Positions 1-7,059 are shown, counted from the stretch's first letter. The stretch: 14,770 nucleotides of DNA from CAYRWK01 sp964427965 (GCA_964427965.1 CAYRWK010000018.1:1-14770); one strand, 5' to 3'. Notes: a model not told the origin generated them from the letters alone. A program made the numbers and translations.

Positions 1-557
1 CCGGTTGATCTACTTTTAACAGTGTATGATTTTCCAGAGTCGAAATAGCTATAAAAATCAGTTTCAACAGCAGGATCGTTTAAAAAATACTTTCTCATAT
101 ATCGGTTAAATGCAGGATGGCTGGTAGTTAATATAAATAGACCACTAGGTTTTAAAACATTAGAAATCTGCTCCATAGTTTTCTTTATCTCATTAACACT
201 ACTAAATTCTGGAAAAAGCATGTTTGAGATAACCACGTCAAACTGGCCTTTTGAAAAGTGTTTATCAAGCTCAAAGCAAGACCCCGTATAAAAGTTAACG
301 TTTGGGTTTAGCTGTTTGGCTTTTTGAATCATTCCTTGAGATAAGTCTATGCCGTGGTAGTTATAATCTTTAGAATTTGCAAGTGTGCTGTAAAACCCAT
401 CACCACATCCTACATCCAATAGATTTTGACCCGCTCCTTTTGGTAAATGCCTTTCGATTGCAGGATTTAGACAGTAGATCTTGCCTTTACTTTGTTTGTA
501 TTTTATGGCATCAAGTTCTGTGTATGTTTTTGTTATACAAAGATTATATCCTAACAT
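1..557 (-). CDS. Class I SAM-dependent methyltransferase (3' part lies outside the window)
   Basis: The minus strand is open from an ATG at 557-555 to the left edge, giving 185 codons with no stop. The product has the class I Rossmann methyltransferase pattern: motif I LLDVGCGDG near residues 46-54 binds S-adenosylmethionine, an acidic residue at about 71 (HGIDLS) fits motif II, DVVISNML near 107-114 fits motif IV, and LKPSGLFILTTSHP resembles post-motif V. The substrate cannot be read from the sequence; small-molecule methylation is only a family-level guess. An in-frame TAA lies upstream, so ATG 557 is the most upstream ATG. No good ribosome binding site precedes it. A TATAAT within codons 4-5 raises the possibility that translation really begins near codon 8 (see findings). 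The gene diverges from tRNA-Lys. Confidence 0.85.
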   Translation of the reverse strand, partial: MLGYNLCITKTYTELDAIKYKQSKGKIYCLNPAIERHLPKGAGQNLLDVGCGDGFYSTLANSKDYNYHGIDLSQGMIQKAKQLNPNVNFYTGSCFELDKHFSKGQFDVVISNMLFPEFSSVNEIKKTMEQISNVLKPSGLFILTTSHPAFNRYMRKYFLNDPAVETDFYSYFDSGKSYTVKSRST

Positions 558-629
558 TACACCAATGTTTACTTCTATTTAAACCGTGATTGTAGTAAAA
601 TGCTGTAGCAATCATTTGCCTGTTCATAC

Positions 630-704
630 GGGGGCGTAGCTCAGTGGTAGAGCAGCTGGCTCTTAACCAGTTTGTCGTGGGTTCAATCCCCACCGCCCTC
701 ACCA
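630..704 (+). tRNA. tRNA-Lys(CTT), CCA encoded
   Basis: The cloverleaf folds by eye. The acceptor stem pairs 630-636 with 694-700, the D stem is GCTC/GAGC, and the anticodon stem 655-659/667-671 has loop CTCTTAA. The anticodon at 662-664 is CTT. The T arm is GTGGG/CCCAC with loop TTCAATC. The discriminator is A701 and CCA is encoded at 702-704. Upstream there is a TAAAAT at 596-601, 28 nt before the tRNA, but no box at the 12-13 nt spacing seen before tRNA-Phe and tRNA-Val, so its promoter is uncertain. Confidence 0.97.
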
Positions 705-705
705 A

Positions 706-714
706 TGGTATAAT
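706..714 (+). promoter_or_regulatory. Extended -10 promoter, leaderless Nudix gene
   Basis: TGGTATAAT is an extended -10 (TG, one base, TATAAT 709-714) that begins 2 nt after the tRNA-Lys CCA. Exactly 6 nt separate it from ATG 721, so the predicted +1 is the A of the start codon. A -35 would have to lie inside the tRNA T arm. Confidence 0.75.
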
Positions 715-720
715 TTCTTC

Positions 721-1191
721 ATGCCACACATACACGAGCATATAGACTTTACAATAGCGGCATATATTACTAATAACAACAGGGTATTACTTATCCACCA
801 CAAGCAACTAAATAAGTGGCTACCTATTGGAGGTCACATAGAACTTAATGAAGATCCGGAAGAAGCCCTGTATAGAGAAATATCTGAGGAATGTGGCTTA
901 GCAGAGCTTGAAGTTATGAGTTCAAGGCCAACACAACAACATAGTAATGGTAGATTTCTGTATACACCCAACTATTTAGATATACACAATATAAACGAAA
1001 CACATAAACACATAGGTATAACATACTTTCTTAAAACAAAAAGCGATAGGGTTACCCTTGAAAAGGATGCCCACAATGAAATAAAGTGGTTTACGACGGA
1101 AGAAATGAAGAAACCTGAGTTTGCGATTCAGTCAGATGTAATATTTTATTCTGAAAAAGCTCTTGCGAAATCCAAAGTGACAATTAACTAA
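721..1191 (+). CDS. Nudix hydrolase
   Basis: This 156-residue protein carries a perfect Nudix box, G-x5-E-x7-RE-U-x-EE-x-G-U, at residues 38-60 (G38, E44, R52, E53, E56, E57, G59). That loop-helix-loop binds Mg2+ and hydrolyses nucleoside diphosphates linked to another group. A beta-strand run (FTIAAYI, RVLLIHH) precedes the box as in the Nudix fold. The substrate cannot be told from the sequence; clean-up of oxidised or non-canonical NTPs is a common role for small cytosolic members. The next gene but separately promoted is MazG-like, with a similar role. The ATG at 721 is preferred because the -10 box ends 6 nt upstream and no Shine-Dalgarno is present. Confidence 0.92.
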   Translation: MPHIHEHIDFTIAAYITNNNRVLLIHHKQLNKWLPIGGHIELNEDPEEALYREISEECGLAELEVMSSRPTQQHSNGRFLYTPNYLDIHNINETHKHIGITYFLKTKSDRVTLEKDAHNEIKWFTTEEMKKPEFAIQSDVIFYSEKALAKSKVTIN

Positions 1192-1272
1192 CCTATACTA
1201 GAACTGCTCCCGACTACCCCAGAGTATCTTTGACGAAAAAGGCGTAAACATTATTATGTGTAACTATCTAGA

Positions 1273-1281
1273 TGCTATACT
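1273..1281 (+). promoter_or_regulatory. Extended -10 promoter, leaderless MazG-like gene
   Basis: TGCTATACT (hexamer 1276-1281) ends 6 nt before ATG 1288, placing the predicted transcription start on the start codon. The rest of the 96-bp gap after the previous stop shows only a possible TTGACG near 1232 and no clear terminator hairpin. Confidence 0.7.
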
Positions 1282-1287
1282 TTTTCT

Positions 1288-1695
1288 ATGGACAATAAAC
1301 AAACGATCTCAGGCCTAAAAATAGAAATAGATAAATTTGTTAAAGAAAGAAACTGGGATAAATTTCAAAATCTACGTTCTCTTGCAATTTCACTCTCGTT
1401 AGAATCTAACGAACTATTAGACCATTTTCAGTGGTTATCTGATTTAGAAGTAGAAAAGTACGAACAGGACACCTCGAAACATAACGAGCTGGCAGAGGAA
1501 TTAAGCGACATACTTTCCTATGTTTTAATTACTTCAAATAAACTAAACATCGACTTATCTACAGCATTCTTAAAAAAGCTTGAAAAAAACAGACAGAAGT
1601 ACCCAGCAGATGAATTTAATAAGGATTTAACCCGTGAGGAAGATAATCAAAAATACCAAAATCTAAGAAAAGATTGGGATAACAAGATTAAGTAG
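1288..1695 (+). CDS. MazG-like nucleotide pyrophosphohydrolase (dCTPase/iMazG type)
   Basis: The 135-residue, all-alpha protein matches the short single-domain MazG/RS21-C6 group of NTP pyrophosphatases. The diagnostic metal-binding pairs are visible: E39-x2-E42 in SLSLESNELLDHFQW and E71-x2-D74 in AEELSDILSYVL. The family hydrolyses (d)NTPs, often dCTP or modified dCTP, to the monophosphate and pyrophosphate, which keeps the nucleotide pool clean. Length is typical for the family, and the charged C-terminal tail (about 105-135) also occurs in relatives. The start at 1288 is supported by a -10 box 6 nt upstream; there is no Shine-Dalgarno. It lies between a Nudix gene and an envelope cluster, with separate promoters on both sides. 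Confidence 0.9.
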   Translation: MDNKQTISGLKIEIDKFVKERNWDKFQNLRSLAISLSLESNELLDHFQWLSDLEVEKYEQDTSKHNELAEELSDILSYVLITSNKLNIDLSTAFLKKLEKNRQKYPADEFNKDLTREEDNQKYQNLRKDWDNKIK

Positions 1696-1716
1696 GGATT
1701 AAGTATTCTCATAACC

Positions 1717-1725
1717 TGGTATTAT
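1717..1725 (+). promoter_or_regulatory. Extended -10 promoter of the envelope operon
   Basis: TGGTATTAT (hexamer 1720-1725) ends 6 nt before ATG 1732. It probably drives the membrane protein, glycosyltransferase and NlpC/P60 genes together, because no comparable box precedes the latter two. Confidence 0.7.
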
Positions 1726-1731
1726 TAAATT

Positions 1732-3303
1732 ATGCTAATAAAAGCCTATTACGATACCTTAAAGGTATTTCTCATCTCCACAATAACCTTCCTTATCTTT
1801 TTCTATCCCGCAATTTCAAACAGTAAACTGATTACTGGTACAGGTAGCACAGACGCCCTTAGCATGCATTATCCTTTTAGATCCTACCTGTACGAAAAAC
1901 TGGTTACTCAACATGCTTTTCCCTTTTGGACAGAAAGAGTTCATTCGGGTTTTCCTGTATACGCCGATTTAGAAAAAGGTTATCTAAGCCCAATTAACAT
2001 TGCCTCTATTTTAATATTTGGACCACTGTGCTCATACAAACTACTGTATTTTGTATTCTACATGGCAGGCTCTCTTGGACTATTTTATTTTCTCAAAAGC
2101 TATAAAATTGGAATTAAAGGCTGGTTTATCTCAAATCTTATCTACTTCTTTTCCTTTTTTCACATATTACGACTTCAGCTNNNNNNNNNNNNNNNNNNNN
2201 NNNNNNNNNNNNNNNNNNNNNNNNNNNNNNNNNNNNNNNNNNNNNNNNNNNNNNNNNNNNNNNNNNNNNNNNNNNNNNNNGCGGTTGCAGTTTTTGCAGG
2301 ATATGCCGTTGAAAACCTATTTGAAAAAGCAAATCTTAAAAGACTTATATACCTAGCCCTAATTCCTGCCTTTTTGTTAATTATTGAACTTCTGAACAAA
2401 ATAAGTTATACATCTAAAACCATAATCGATCACTTTTTACACAGGGGGGGTTTTGACTTTAATGGAAACTTTACTGTATGGTTTGTGATCGCAGCTCTTA
2501 CAGTTTTTGTCTTAATACTAGGAATGTTTATTAAAAACAAGAACCTACTGTCATTCTTGCTGGTTATAATTGTTTCCACTGATATAGGATTTTTCTCACT
2601 CACAAGTATTCAATATGCATTTAAAGACGTCTCGGCCATACAAATCGCCCCGATCAGTGCCGACATGGTAAATAATAGAATTGTGTCAACAAATACTAAT
2701 TTATTGTATGGAAACACCCATTTATACCTTCCTAGCTGGTCACTCTTTGGCTACAGCGGACCTTTTGAGACAAAAATCTATTCACAATACTTAACGTCCT
2801 TAGGTTTTGCTAGTCAGCGAAAGACAGGGTTTGATATAAACATAAAAAACCCTGATTTAGATGTAGTTAAAAACCTAAAAAACCTTGGTGTTACAAGAAT
2901 ATATGATGATACCTTTAACTTTTACGATGTACCGCTAGATAAAAACAACATCGATTTACTTATTCCAAAAAACACAACTAGTTCATACATTGTTAAAAAA
3001 GAAGGCTATCTACAGTTTAAACTTAACAACAAGGCAACTGTACCTTTTGTCATGCAAACCTTAGTTAGAAGCTACCCGGGATGGGAAATATTTGTAGATG
3101 GAGTTAGAACCGACATTATTGACGACCAAACCCCCCAGTCTAAGGTTTATCTCCAGTTTTTAGCTCCTTCAGGCGAGCATACTATTACCATGAGGTATGT
3201 ACCAAAAGATCTAATATTTGGAGTACTATTAAGTGCGTTAATGATTCCTATGATTTATCCGGTTAGTAAACTGCTTAAAAATTTGAAAGAAAAGAATGCC
3301 TAA
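1732..3303 (+). CDS. YfhO-like polytopic membrane protein, interrupted by a 100-N gap
   Basis: The N-terminal part (1732-2180) has a first membrane segment at about residues 10-28, then the hydrophilic stretch DALSMHYPFRSYLYEKL and later SGFPVYADLEKGYLSPINIAS, which resemble the first outer loop of YfhO/GT-C type membrane proteins. After the gap (2281-3303) come more membrane segments, a soluble domain containing SYPGWEIFVDG (typical of YfhO C-termini) and a final membrane segment near the end. Such proteins are thought to transfer sugars from lipid carriers onto envelope polymers. The 100 Ns at 2181-2280 are a conventional placeholder, so the apparent length of 523 residues is not real; relatives are usually 700 residues or more, and sequence is probably missing. 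It overlaps the next gene by 8 bp, which suggests coupled translation. Confidence 0.8.
   Translation: MLIKAYYDTLKVFLISTITFLIFFYPAISNSKLITGTGSTDALSMHYPFRSYLYEKLVTQHAFPFWTERVHSGFPVYADLEKGYLSPINIASILIFGPLCSYKLLYFVFYMAGSLGLFYFLKSYKIGIKGWFISNLIYFFSFFHILRLQXXXXXXXXXXXXXXXXXXXXXXXXXXXXXXXXXXAVAVFAGYAVENLFEKANLKRLIYLALIPAFLLIIELLNKISYTSKTIIDHFLHRGGFDFNGNFTVWFVIAALTVFVLILGMFIKNKNLLSFLLVIIVSTDIGFFSLTSIQYAFKDVSAIQIAPISADMVNNRIVSTNTNLLYGNTHLYLPSWSLFGYSGPFETKIYSQYLTSLGFASQRKTGFDINIKNPDLDVVKNLKNLGVTRIYDDTFNFYDVPLDKNNIDLLIPKNTTSSYIVKKEGYLQFKLNNKATVPFVMQTLVRSYPGWEIFVDGVRTDIIDDQTPQSKVYLQFLAPSGEHTITMRYVPKDLIFGVLLSALMIPMIYPVSKLLKNLKEKNA
2181..2280. other. Assembly gap of 100 Ns
   Basis: Exactly 100 Ns interrupt the YfhO-like gene. 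This number is a common placeholder for a gap of unknown size, so the reading frame across it carries no information. Confidence 0.98.
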
Positions 3304-4708
3304 AAGTGATAAAAAACTATTTTTAATAATATTTATTACAGTGCTTACAGTCTTTGTAGTAGGATATTTGATTAAACTTAACTACGAATACTTTTTTACA
3401 GATGAAATATTGTATGTAAAGGCAGGAGAAGAATATATACGAGGAGTTTTTTCCTTAAATTTGCAACATACTCTTCTTGCCAAATATATAGCAGGGCTTT
3501 CGTATGTAATCTTTGGTAAAAATGAAGCCTTGCTAAGACTTCCTTTTGCTTTAATGGCTTTAGGTACTGGTCTAGTTGCCTTTTTAATATCAAGGATCTT
3601 ACATAACAAGTGGGTTGGACTATTTGTAATGATAGTTCTTCTATCCTCAAGCTTTTTCTTTACAGCAAATCGTATGGTCATGATGGAGTCCCCTATGCAT
3701 TTATTCTGGGCATTATTTTTGTTGTTTTTTGTAAAATATCTCCAACAAAACTTCACCTTTTCAAAAAACCTGATCTTAACAGCTGTTTTTGCAGGTCTTT
3801 CCGTAGCTACAAAAGTAACTTCATTTACTCTCATTCCTTTTTTTATCATAGGACTTTTTATCTTTGGTAAAAAACAAAAACTTAAAGTTATAATACTTTT
3901 TTTCCTTATTACCTTCGTAACCTTGGGTCTTAGCTACTCACACTTTTTAATTACAAACGGGGTAAAAGCTCCGGTTATGGTAGCCAGAGCCGTAAAAGAT
4001 GTGTTAATAGATAGAAACTCGGAAGGAAAGGAACACGTGATAGGTAATACTGTGTACGAAAAATCTCCATGGTGGTTTTATATTTACTATCTAGTAAAAC
4101 AAGCAAGACTTAGTGATATTACCTTGTATTCTTTTGCCCTCGCATTTGTGTTTATCAAACGAGACAAAAAATCAATTTTGTTCTTTTCCTTTTTTGTTAT
4201 TAATTTACTGCTATTTCAGTACCTTGCTCTAAAAAATGCCAGATATATCTCATCTCTTATCCTGCCGCTGGCGCTATTGTCGGGGTCTTTTGTATATAAC
4301 GTTAAATTCTTAAATAAATATTTGTTTATTGTTACAGGCCTTGCTCTTAGTATGATGATTGGGTTTTGTGTCAATGTGATTTTGTTACAGCCAACAAAAT
4401 ATCGAGCACTACAGTTATATATTGAGAATGTAACTTCAAATTACACAACAAATGATAGGTTGTTTTTGTTTGGGTCTGTAAGAAGCAGTAGGTGGCATTT
4501 TGAAAATGCTCCGGAGGATAAAGTTATTTTTAGAAAAGATTATGAGGTTATGTATCCGGAGTTTCCACATTTTAAATATATTGCTTTGGATCAAATTGAG
4601 CTATTGAAGAATCAAGATAATCTTTTAAACCAGTACGTTCAGCAAAACCTTGGTTTATACGATAAAATACCTGTAGATGGGTTTGATCTGTATGTGAGAA
4701 GTAACTAG
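3296..4708 (+). CDS. GT-C glycosyltransferase, PMT/ArnT (GT39-like) family
   Basis: This 470-residue polytopic protein has about ten hydrophobic segments. A short cytoplasmic N-terminus and one membrane helix (about 8-27) lead to an outer loop with FFTDEILYVKAGEEYIRG. Its D36-E37 pair fits the catalytic acidic site of GT-C enzymes, and HTLLAKYIAGLSYVIFG (58-74) corresponds to the 'HPPL.K' stretch of the PMT/ArnT group. R126 and E131 (NRMVMMESPM) match the second outer-loop motif. Such enzymes move a sugar from a polyprenyl-phosphate donor to lipid or protein on the outer face of the membrane; donor and acceptor cannot be inferred. ATG 3296 overlaps the upstream stop (3303) by 8 bp, with only a weak purine-rich GAAAAG before it. 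Confidence 0.85.
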   Translation: MPKSDKKLFLIIFITVLTVFVVGYLIKLNYEYFFTDEILYVKAGEEYIRGVFSLNLQHTLLAKYIAGLSYVIFGKNEALLRLPFALMALGTGLVAFLISRILHNKWVGLFVMIVLLSSSFFFTANRMVMMESPMHLFWALFLLFFVKYLQQNFTFSKNLILTAVFAGLSVATKVTSFTLIPFFIIGLFIFGKKQKLKVIILFFLITFVTLGLSYSHFLITNGVKAPVMVARAVKDVLIDRNSEGKEHVIGNTVYEKSPWWFYIYYLVKQARLSDITLYSFALAFVFIKRDKKSILFFSFFVINLLLFQYLALKNARYISSLILPLALLSGSFVYNVKFLNKYLFIVTGLALSMMIGFCVNVILLQPTKYRALQLYIENVTSNYTTNDRLFLFGSVRSSRWHFENAPEDKVIFRKDYEVMYPEFPHFKYIALDQIELLKNQDNLLNQYVQQNLGLYDKIPVDGFDLYVRSN

Positions 4709-4713
4709 TTATC

Positions 4714-4719
4714 AGGAGG
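4714..4719 (+). promoter_or_regulatory. Perfect Shine-Dalgarno AGGAGG
   Basis: AGGAGG lies 7 nt before ATG 4727. It is the only strong ribosome binding site seen in the window and serves a gene inside an operon that lacks its own -10 box. It fixes this start codon. Confidence 0.85.
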
Positions 4720-4726
4720 TTCGTGT

Positions 4727-5497
4727 ATGTTGAGCCAATTAAACTCTTACGCTTTAGAAATGATTCGCCGTTATCAAAAACTTAATATTTATAATCAAAA
4801 GGTAAATACTCCTTACCACATAAATAATGTAGGTAATAATGTCATTAAGAAACTACTTAAAGATGGAGGTGTGCCCGATGAACAGGCTAAAAACATTTAT
4901 CAAATGTATAAGGATAGAAAAGCTCCCTTTGGTTGGTACAGAGGTAAGGGAACACCTGAGGAAATTGAGCAGTCTGTTATTGAGTTAGCTAATCTTGGGA
5001 AGATCGATATCGATGGTGCGACCAGTGTTGGTATTGAGGAGTTCATGAAGCTATTCGGATTAGGTGTAGACTGTTCGGGCTTTGTGTTTAATACTCTCTC
5101 TTACGCTTTTGAGAAGATTGGTAAGAAAGAAGAATTTGTTAATTCGCTAGCATGGCCGGAGGATAAAAAGACAGTGTTTTACGCAGGTGCCCACGTTTTT
5201 GCCGGAGATAATCATTCTGTTATTCAACCCCCGGAGCTTCAAGCTTTGGATATTGTTTTAAAGCATATTGATACCAATTATTACCATATCGCAATGATTG
5301 TTGAGGATAACGGCGAGATGTACCTTGCACAGTCAGATATTGATTGTTATCCTTCCGGCATTAATCTTTCTAAAATCGATAAAACCAAGGGGAACGCTCC
5401 ATTTACTTATGAATCCACTTTTGGTCAGGACTGGAATTTGCAGCTTCAAGAGGGGATAATCGAGTGCAGGCGTTTACCAAGCTCGTTGCTTGAGTAA
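4727..5497 (+). CDS. NlpC/P60-type cysteine peptidase or amidase
   Basis: The 256-residue protein contains GVDCSGFVFNTL with the likely nucleophile C116, and NYYHIAMIVED with the likely general base H187. This is the Cys-His order and spacing of the NlpC/P60 (papain-like) fold, whose members cut gamma-D-Glu-diamino-acid bonds in peptidoglycan peptides or act as amidases. No signal peptide is visible at the N-terminus, which is helical and polar, so either export is by another route or the enzyme acts inside the cell. Upstream residues 1-110 do not resemble SH3 cell-wall-binding repeats. It follows the glycosyltransferase by 18 bp and uses the only strong Shine-Dalgarno here, consistent with an envelope operon. 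Its stop is 7 nt from a tRNA-like hairpin. Confidence 0.8.
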   Translation: MLSQLNSYALEMIRRYQKLNIYNQKVNTPYHINNVGNNVIKKLLKDGGVPDEQAKNIYQMYKDRKAPFGWYRGKGTPEEIEQSVIELANLGKIDIDGATSVGIEEFMKLFGLGVDCSGFVFNTLSYAFEKIGKKEEFVNSLAWPEDKKTVFYAGAHVFAGDNHSVIQPPELQALDIVLKHIDTNYYHIAMIVEDNGEMYLAQSDIDCYPSGINLSKIDKTKGNAPFTYESTFGQDWNLQLQEGIIECRRLPSSLLE

Positions 5498-5500
5498 TTA

Positions 5501-5553
5501 TTCGCCGAAGTGAAGCCTGCGGCTTCCTTCGTCTCACTACGTTCGCCGAAGTG
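5501..5553 (+). repeat. tRNA-linked minihelix repeat, copy A (before tRNA-Leu)
   Basis: A perfect 12-bp direct repeat TTCGCCGAAGTG occurs at 5501-5512 and 5542-5553; the second copy contains the first 9 bases of tRNA-Leu(CAG). Between them lies a hairpin. Arm 5504-5510 pairs with 5527-5533 (6 of 7 pairs, mismatch C5505/T5532), enclosing an inner stem AAGCC/GGCTT (5513-5517 with 5521-5525) with loop TGC. TCACTACGTTC (5534-5544) then links to the tRNA at 5545. The outer arm is identical to the tRNA's own 5' acceptor strand, and the offset is 41 nt, as in copy B. No transposase or promoter is evident; transcription may be read-through from the peptidase gene. Confidence 0.85.
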
Positions 5554-5631
5554 GAGAAATTGGCAGACTCGCAGTCGTCAGAAGGCTGTTCCCGTAAGGG
5601 AGTGAGGGTTCAAGTCCCTCCTTCGGCACCA
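5545..5631 (+). tRNA. tRNA-Leu(CAG), CCA encoded
   Basis: This is a class II tRNA. The acceptor stem GCCGAAG/CTTCGGC pairs 5545-5551 with 5621-5627. The anticodon stem CAGTC/GGCTG encloses loop GTCAGAA, giving anticodon CAG. A long variable arm is built around CCCGTAAGGG, and the T arm is GAGGG/CCCTC with loop TTCAAGT. The discriminator is A5628 and CCA is at 5629-5631. Position 32 is G, which is less usual. No -10 box lies at tRNA spacing upstream; copy A of the minihelix repeat occupies that place. Confidence 0.96.
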
Positions 5632-5641
5632 AACAAGATAA

Positions 5642-6214
5642 CTACTCCCTAATATCGTTATACATCACAGGAGCATGCTTAATGCAGAGCAGACATTCTT
5701 CCGGTTTATAAAGATCAAACGGTGGTTGTTCAAGTAGGCTAATTACCTTTGTCTTATTTATTTCCCCCTTTAATCTATTAATCCAAACAGAAACTCCTAA
5801 AACTTCAAACCCTTTATATCTTAAAAAATCGATATTTGCTTTTACATCAGTCCCGGTAAAAATCAAATCCTCAACCAAAACAACCTTTTTAGGAGGTTTA
5901 GGGATATACATTCTATGAAATTCTATCTCTTCATTTTTGCCAACAGTTATCGCAAATTCCTTGCCTAAGTGTTTTGCAACAAAGCTTGCCACTATTGAAC
6001 CGTTAACTATTGGACCGACAATTAAGTCTACGTCCGGAAAGCTTTTTGCAATCATTTCGGCTTGAAGAATTGTTACCAAATCCAAAATTCGTGGTTTTCT
6101 TATAATAAAACCCTTTTCTACCCAACCATCTCCATGATAGCCGTTTTTAAAAACAGTATGCCCCTCAAATAACCCGCCTGATTGTGTGAGTAGTTTTTCA
6201 AAATTATTTATCAT
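5642..6214 (-). CDS. pyrE: Orotate phosphoribosyltransferase-like PRTase
   Basis: The 190-residue protein has the type I PRTase PRPP loop, VVLVEDLIFTGTD (residues 111-123), where the acidic residues and TGT hold the ribose 5-phosphate of PRPP. GLFEGHTVFKNGYHGDGWVEK (about 15-34) follows the N-terminal pattern of orotate PRTases (G-H-F-L-x-S-G-x-H), and the tail PEECLLC with C174 and C177 recalls the Cys pair at the end of some archaeal and CPR-type PyrE proteins. The expected reaction is orotate plus PRPP to OMP in UMP synthesis. No other pyr gene is present here, so salvage of another base remains possible and the symbol is tentative. A TATAAT lies 11 nt before the start, allowing a leader of only about 5 nt. 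Confidence 0.78.
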   Translation of the reverse strand: MINNFEKLLTQSGGLFEGHTVFKNGYHGDGWVEKGFIIRKPRILDLVTILQAEMIAKSFPDVDLIVGPIVNGSIVASFVAKHLGKEFAITVGKNEEIEFHRMYIPKPPKKVVLVEDLIFTGTDVKANIDFLRYKGFEVLGVSVWINRLKGEINKTKVISLLEQPPFDLYKPEECLLCIKHAPVMYNDIRE

Positions 6215-6225
6215 ACACTAAAAAA

Positions 6226-6231
6226 ATTATA
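6226..6231 (-). promoter_or_regulatory. -10 box of the PRTase gene
   Basis: TATAAT on the minus strand ends 11 nt before the start codon at 6214. This implies a leader of about 5 nt, too short for a Shine-Dalgarno. Confidence 0.55.
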
Positions 6232-6244
6232 TCCTTACTTTAGT

Positions 6245-7033
6245 CTATGCACCAACACTTGAAATAAACTCCTTAATATGTGCTATAGACTGATTCCATC
6301 CATCGTGTGAGCCAAAATGCCCACCACGGTCCACAATCTTCACAGACTCTATAAACTGTTTAGATAGTTTCTCAATATGAACTTTTGAAATAAGAGGATC
6401 TTTAGTGCCATAAACTAGTAAATTTGGACATGTGAATCTCTTATTAAAACAATGTTTATTTAAAATATCCATCAATTTACAGAAATCCTTTTGTCTAAGC
6501 TGACTCATAGCTTTAGCCTCATTCTTATACAAGGGCATCTTTAAAAACTTTGATAACTTCTCAAGATATTCAACGGTATACATTTTGTTATACATAACAC
6601 TTGGAATATGGTTAACGAGCCATCTTAAAGCCTTAGTTCTAATTGTTAAACTGCTTTTTGAATTAACAGGTACTGCCCAAAGAGTGACAGATTTAATGTC
6701 AGGATAATCGTTAGCAAGCTCAGTTGCAACTAAGCCTCCCATAGAAAACCCTATTAGATGAGGTGATTTTATACCTAATTGAAGGATAAGTGCTTTAACA
6801 TAGCTAGCAATTGCTTTAATATCCATAAATCCGTATAGCTCTATTCCATTATGACCCGGAAGATCCATAACAATGCATCTATACTTATGTGCAAAATCAA
6901 GGGCAACCTTTGCGAGTATTTCTTTGCTAGCTCCAAGGCCGTGTAAAAAGAAGATTGTATCTACACCTTGACCTAAATCGTAGTATTTATACTGCTTACC
7001 TTCAATAACATTGGATTTCTCGCTCATATCCAT
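6245..7033 (-). CDS. Alpha/beta hydrolase
   Basis: The 262-residue protein shows the full alpha/beta hydrolase layout. The oxyanion-hole strand is FFLHGLGAS (HG at 31-32), and the nucleophile elbow is GFSMGG with S97. The acidic residue is probably D212 in VYGTKDPLIS, and the catalytic His is probably H239 in RGGHFGSHDGW, with H243 as an alternative. A cap region (about 125-195) is helical and rich in Lys. There is no signal peptide, so it should be cytosolic. The substrate is unknown; esterase, lipase and C-C hydrolase roles are all possible. The start at 7033 is chosen over M3 because an extended -10 ends exactly 6 nt before it. It is 30 bp upstream of the PRTase gene on the same strand, but the latter has its own -10. 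Confidence 0.88.
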   Translation of the reverse strand: MDMSEKSNVIEGKQYKYYDLGQGVDTIFFLHGLGASKEILAKVALDFAHKYRCIVMDLPGHNGIELYGFMDIKAIASYVKALILQLGIKSPHLIGFSMGGLVATELANDYPDIKSVTLWAVPVNSKSSLTIRTKALRWLVNHIPSVMYNKMYTVEYLEKLSKFLKMPLYKNEAKAMSQLRQKDFCKLMDILNKHCFNKRFTCPNLLVYGTKDPLISKVHIEKLSKQFIESVKIVDRGGHFGSHDGWNQSIAHIKEFISSVGA

Positions 7034-7039
7034 GTGATG

Positions 7040-7048
7040 ACTATATCA
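7040..7048 (-). promoter_or_regulatory. Extended -10 promoter of the alpha/beta hydrolase
   Basis: TGATATAGT on the minus strand ends 6 nt before ATG 7033, predicting a leaderless mRNA. It lies back to back with the tRNA-Leu(AAG) -10 box (7060-7065), so the two promoters share about 25 bp. Confidence 0.72.
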
Positions 7049-7059
7049 TAGCTTTCTTG

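Noticed and set aside
377..589. 70-codon plus-strand open frame
   Set aside because: It is the opposite-strand shadow of the methyltransferase, which has clear motifs.
544..741. 65-codon minus-strand open frame over tRNA-Lys
   Set aside because: It is antisense to the tRNA (GIEPTTNWLRASCSTTELRP type artefact) and overlaps two real genes.
1192..1287. Possible short gene in the gap before the MazG-like gene
   Set aside because: An open stretch exists in one frame but it has no start at a promoter distance and runs into the next gene out of frame.
3382..3849. Long minus-strand open frame inside the glycosyltransferase gene
   Set aside because: It is a shadow of an AT-rich membrane-protein gene, with no family pattern and no promoter.
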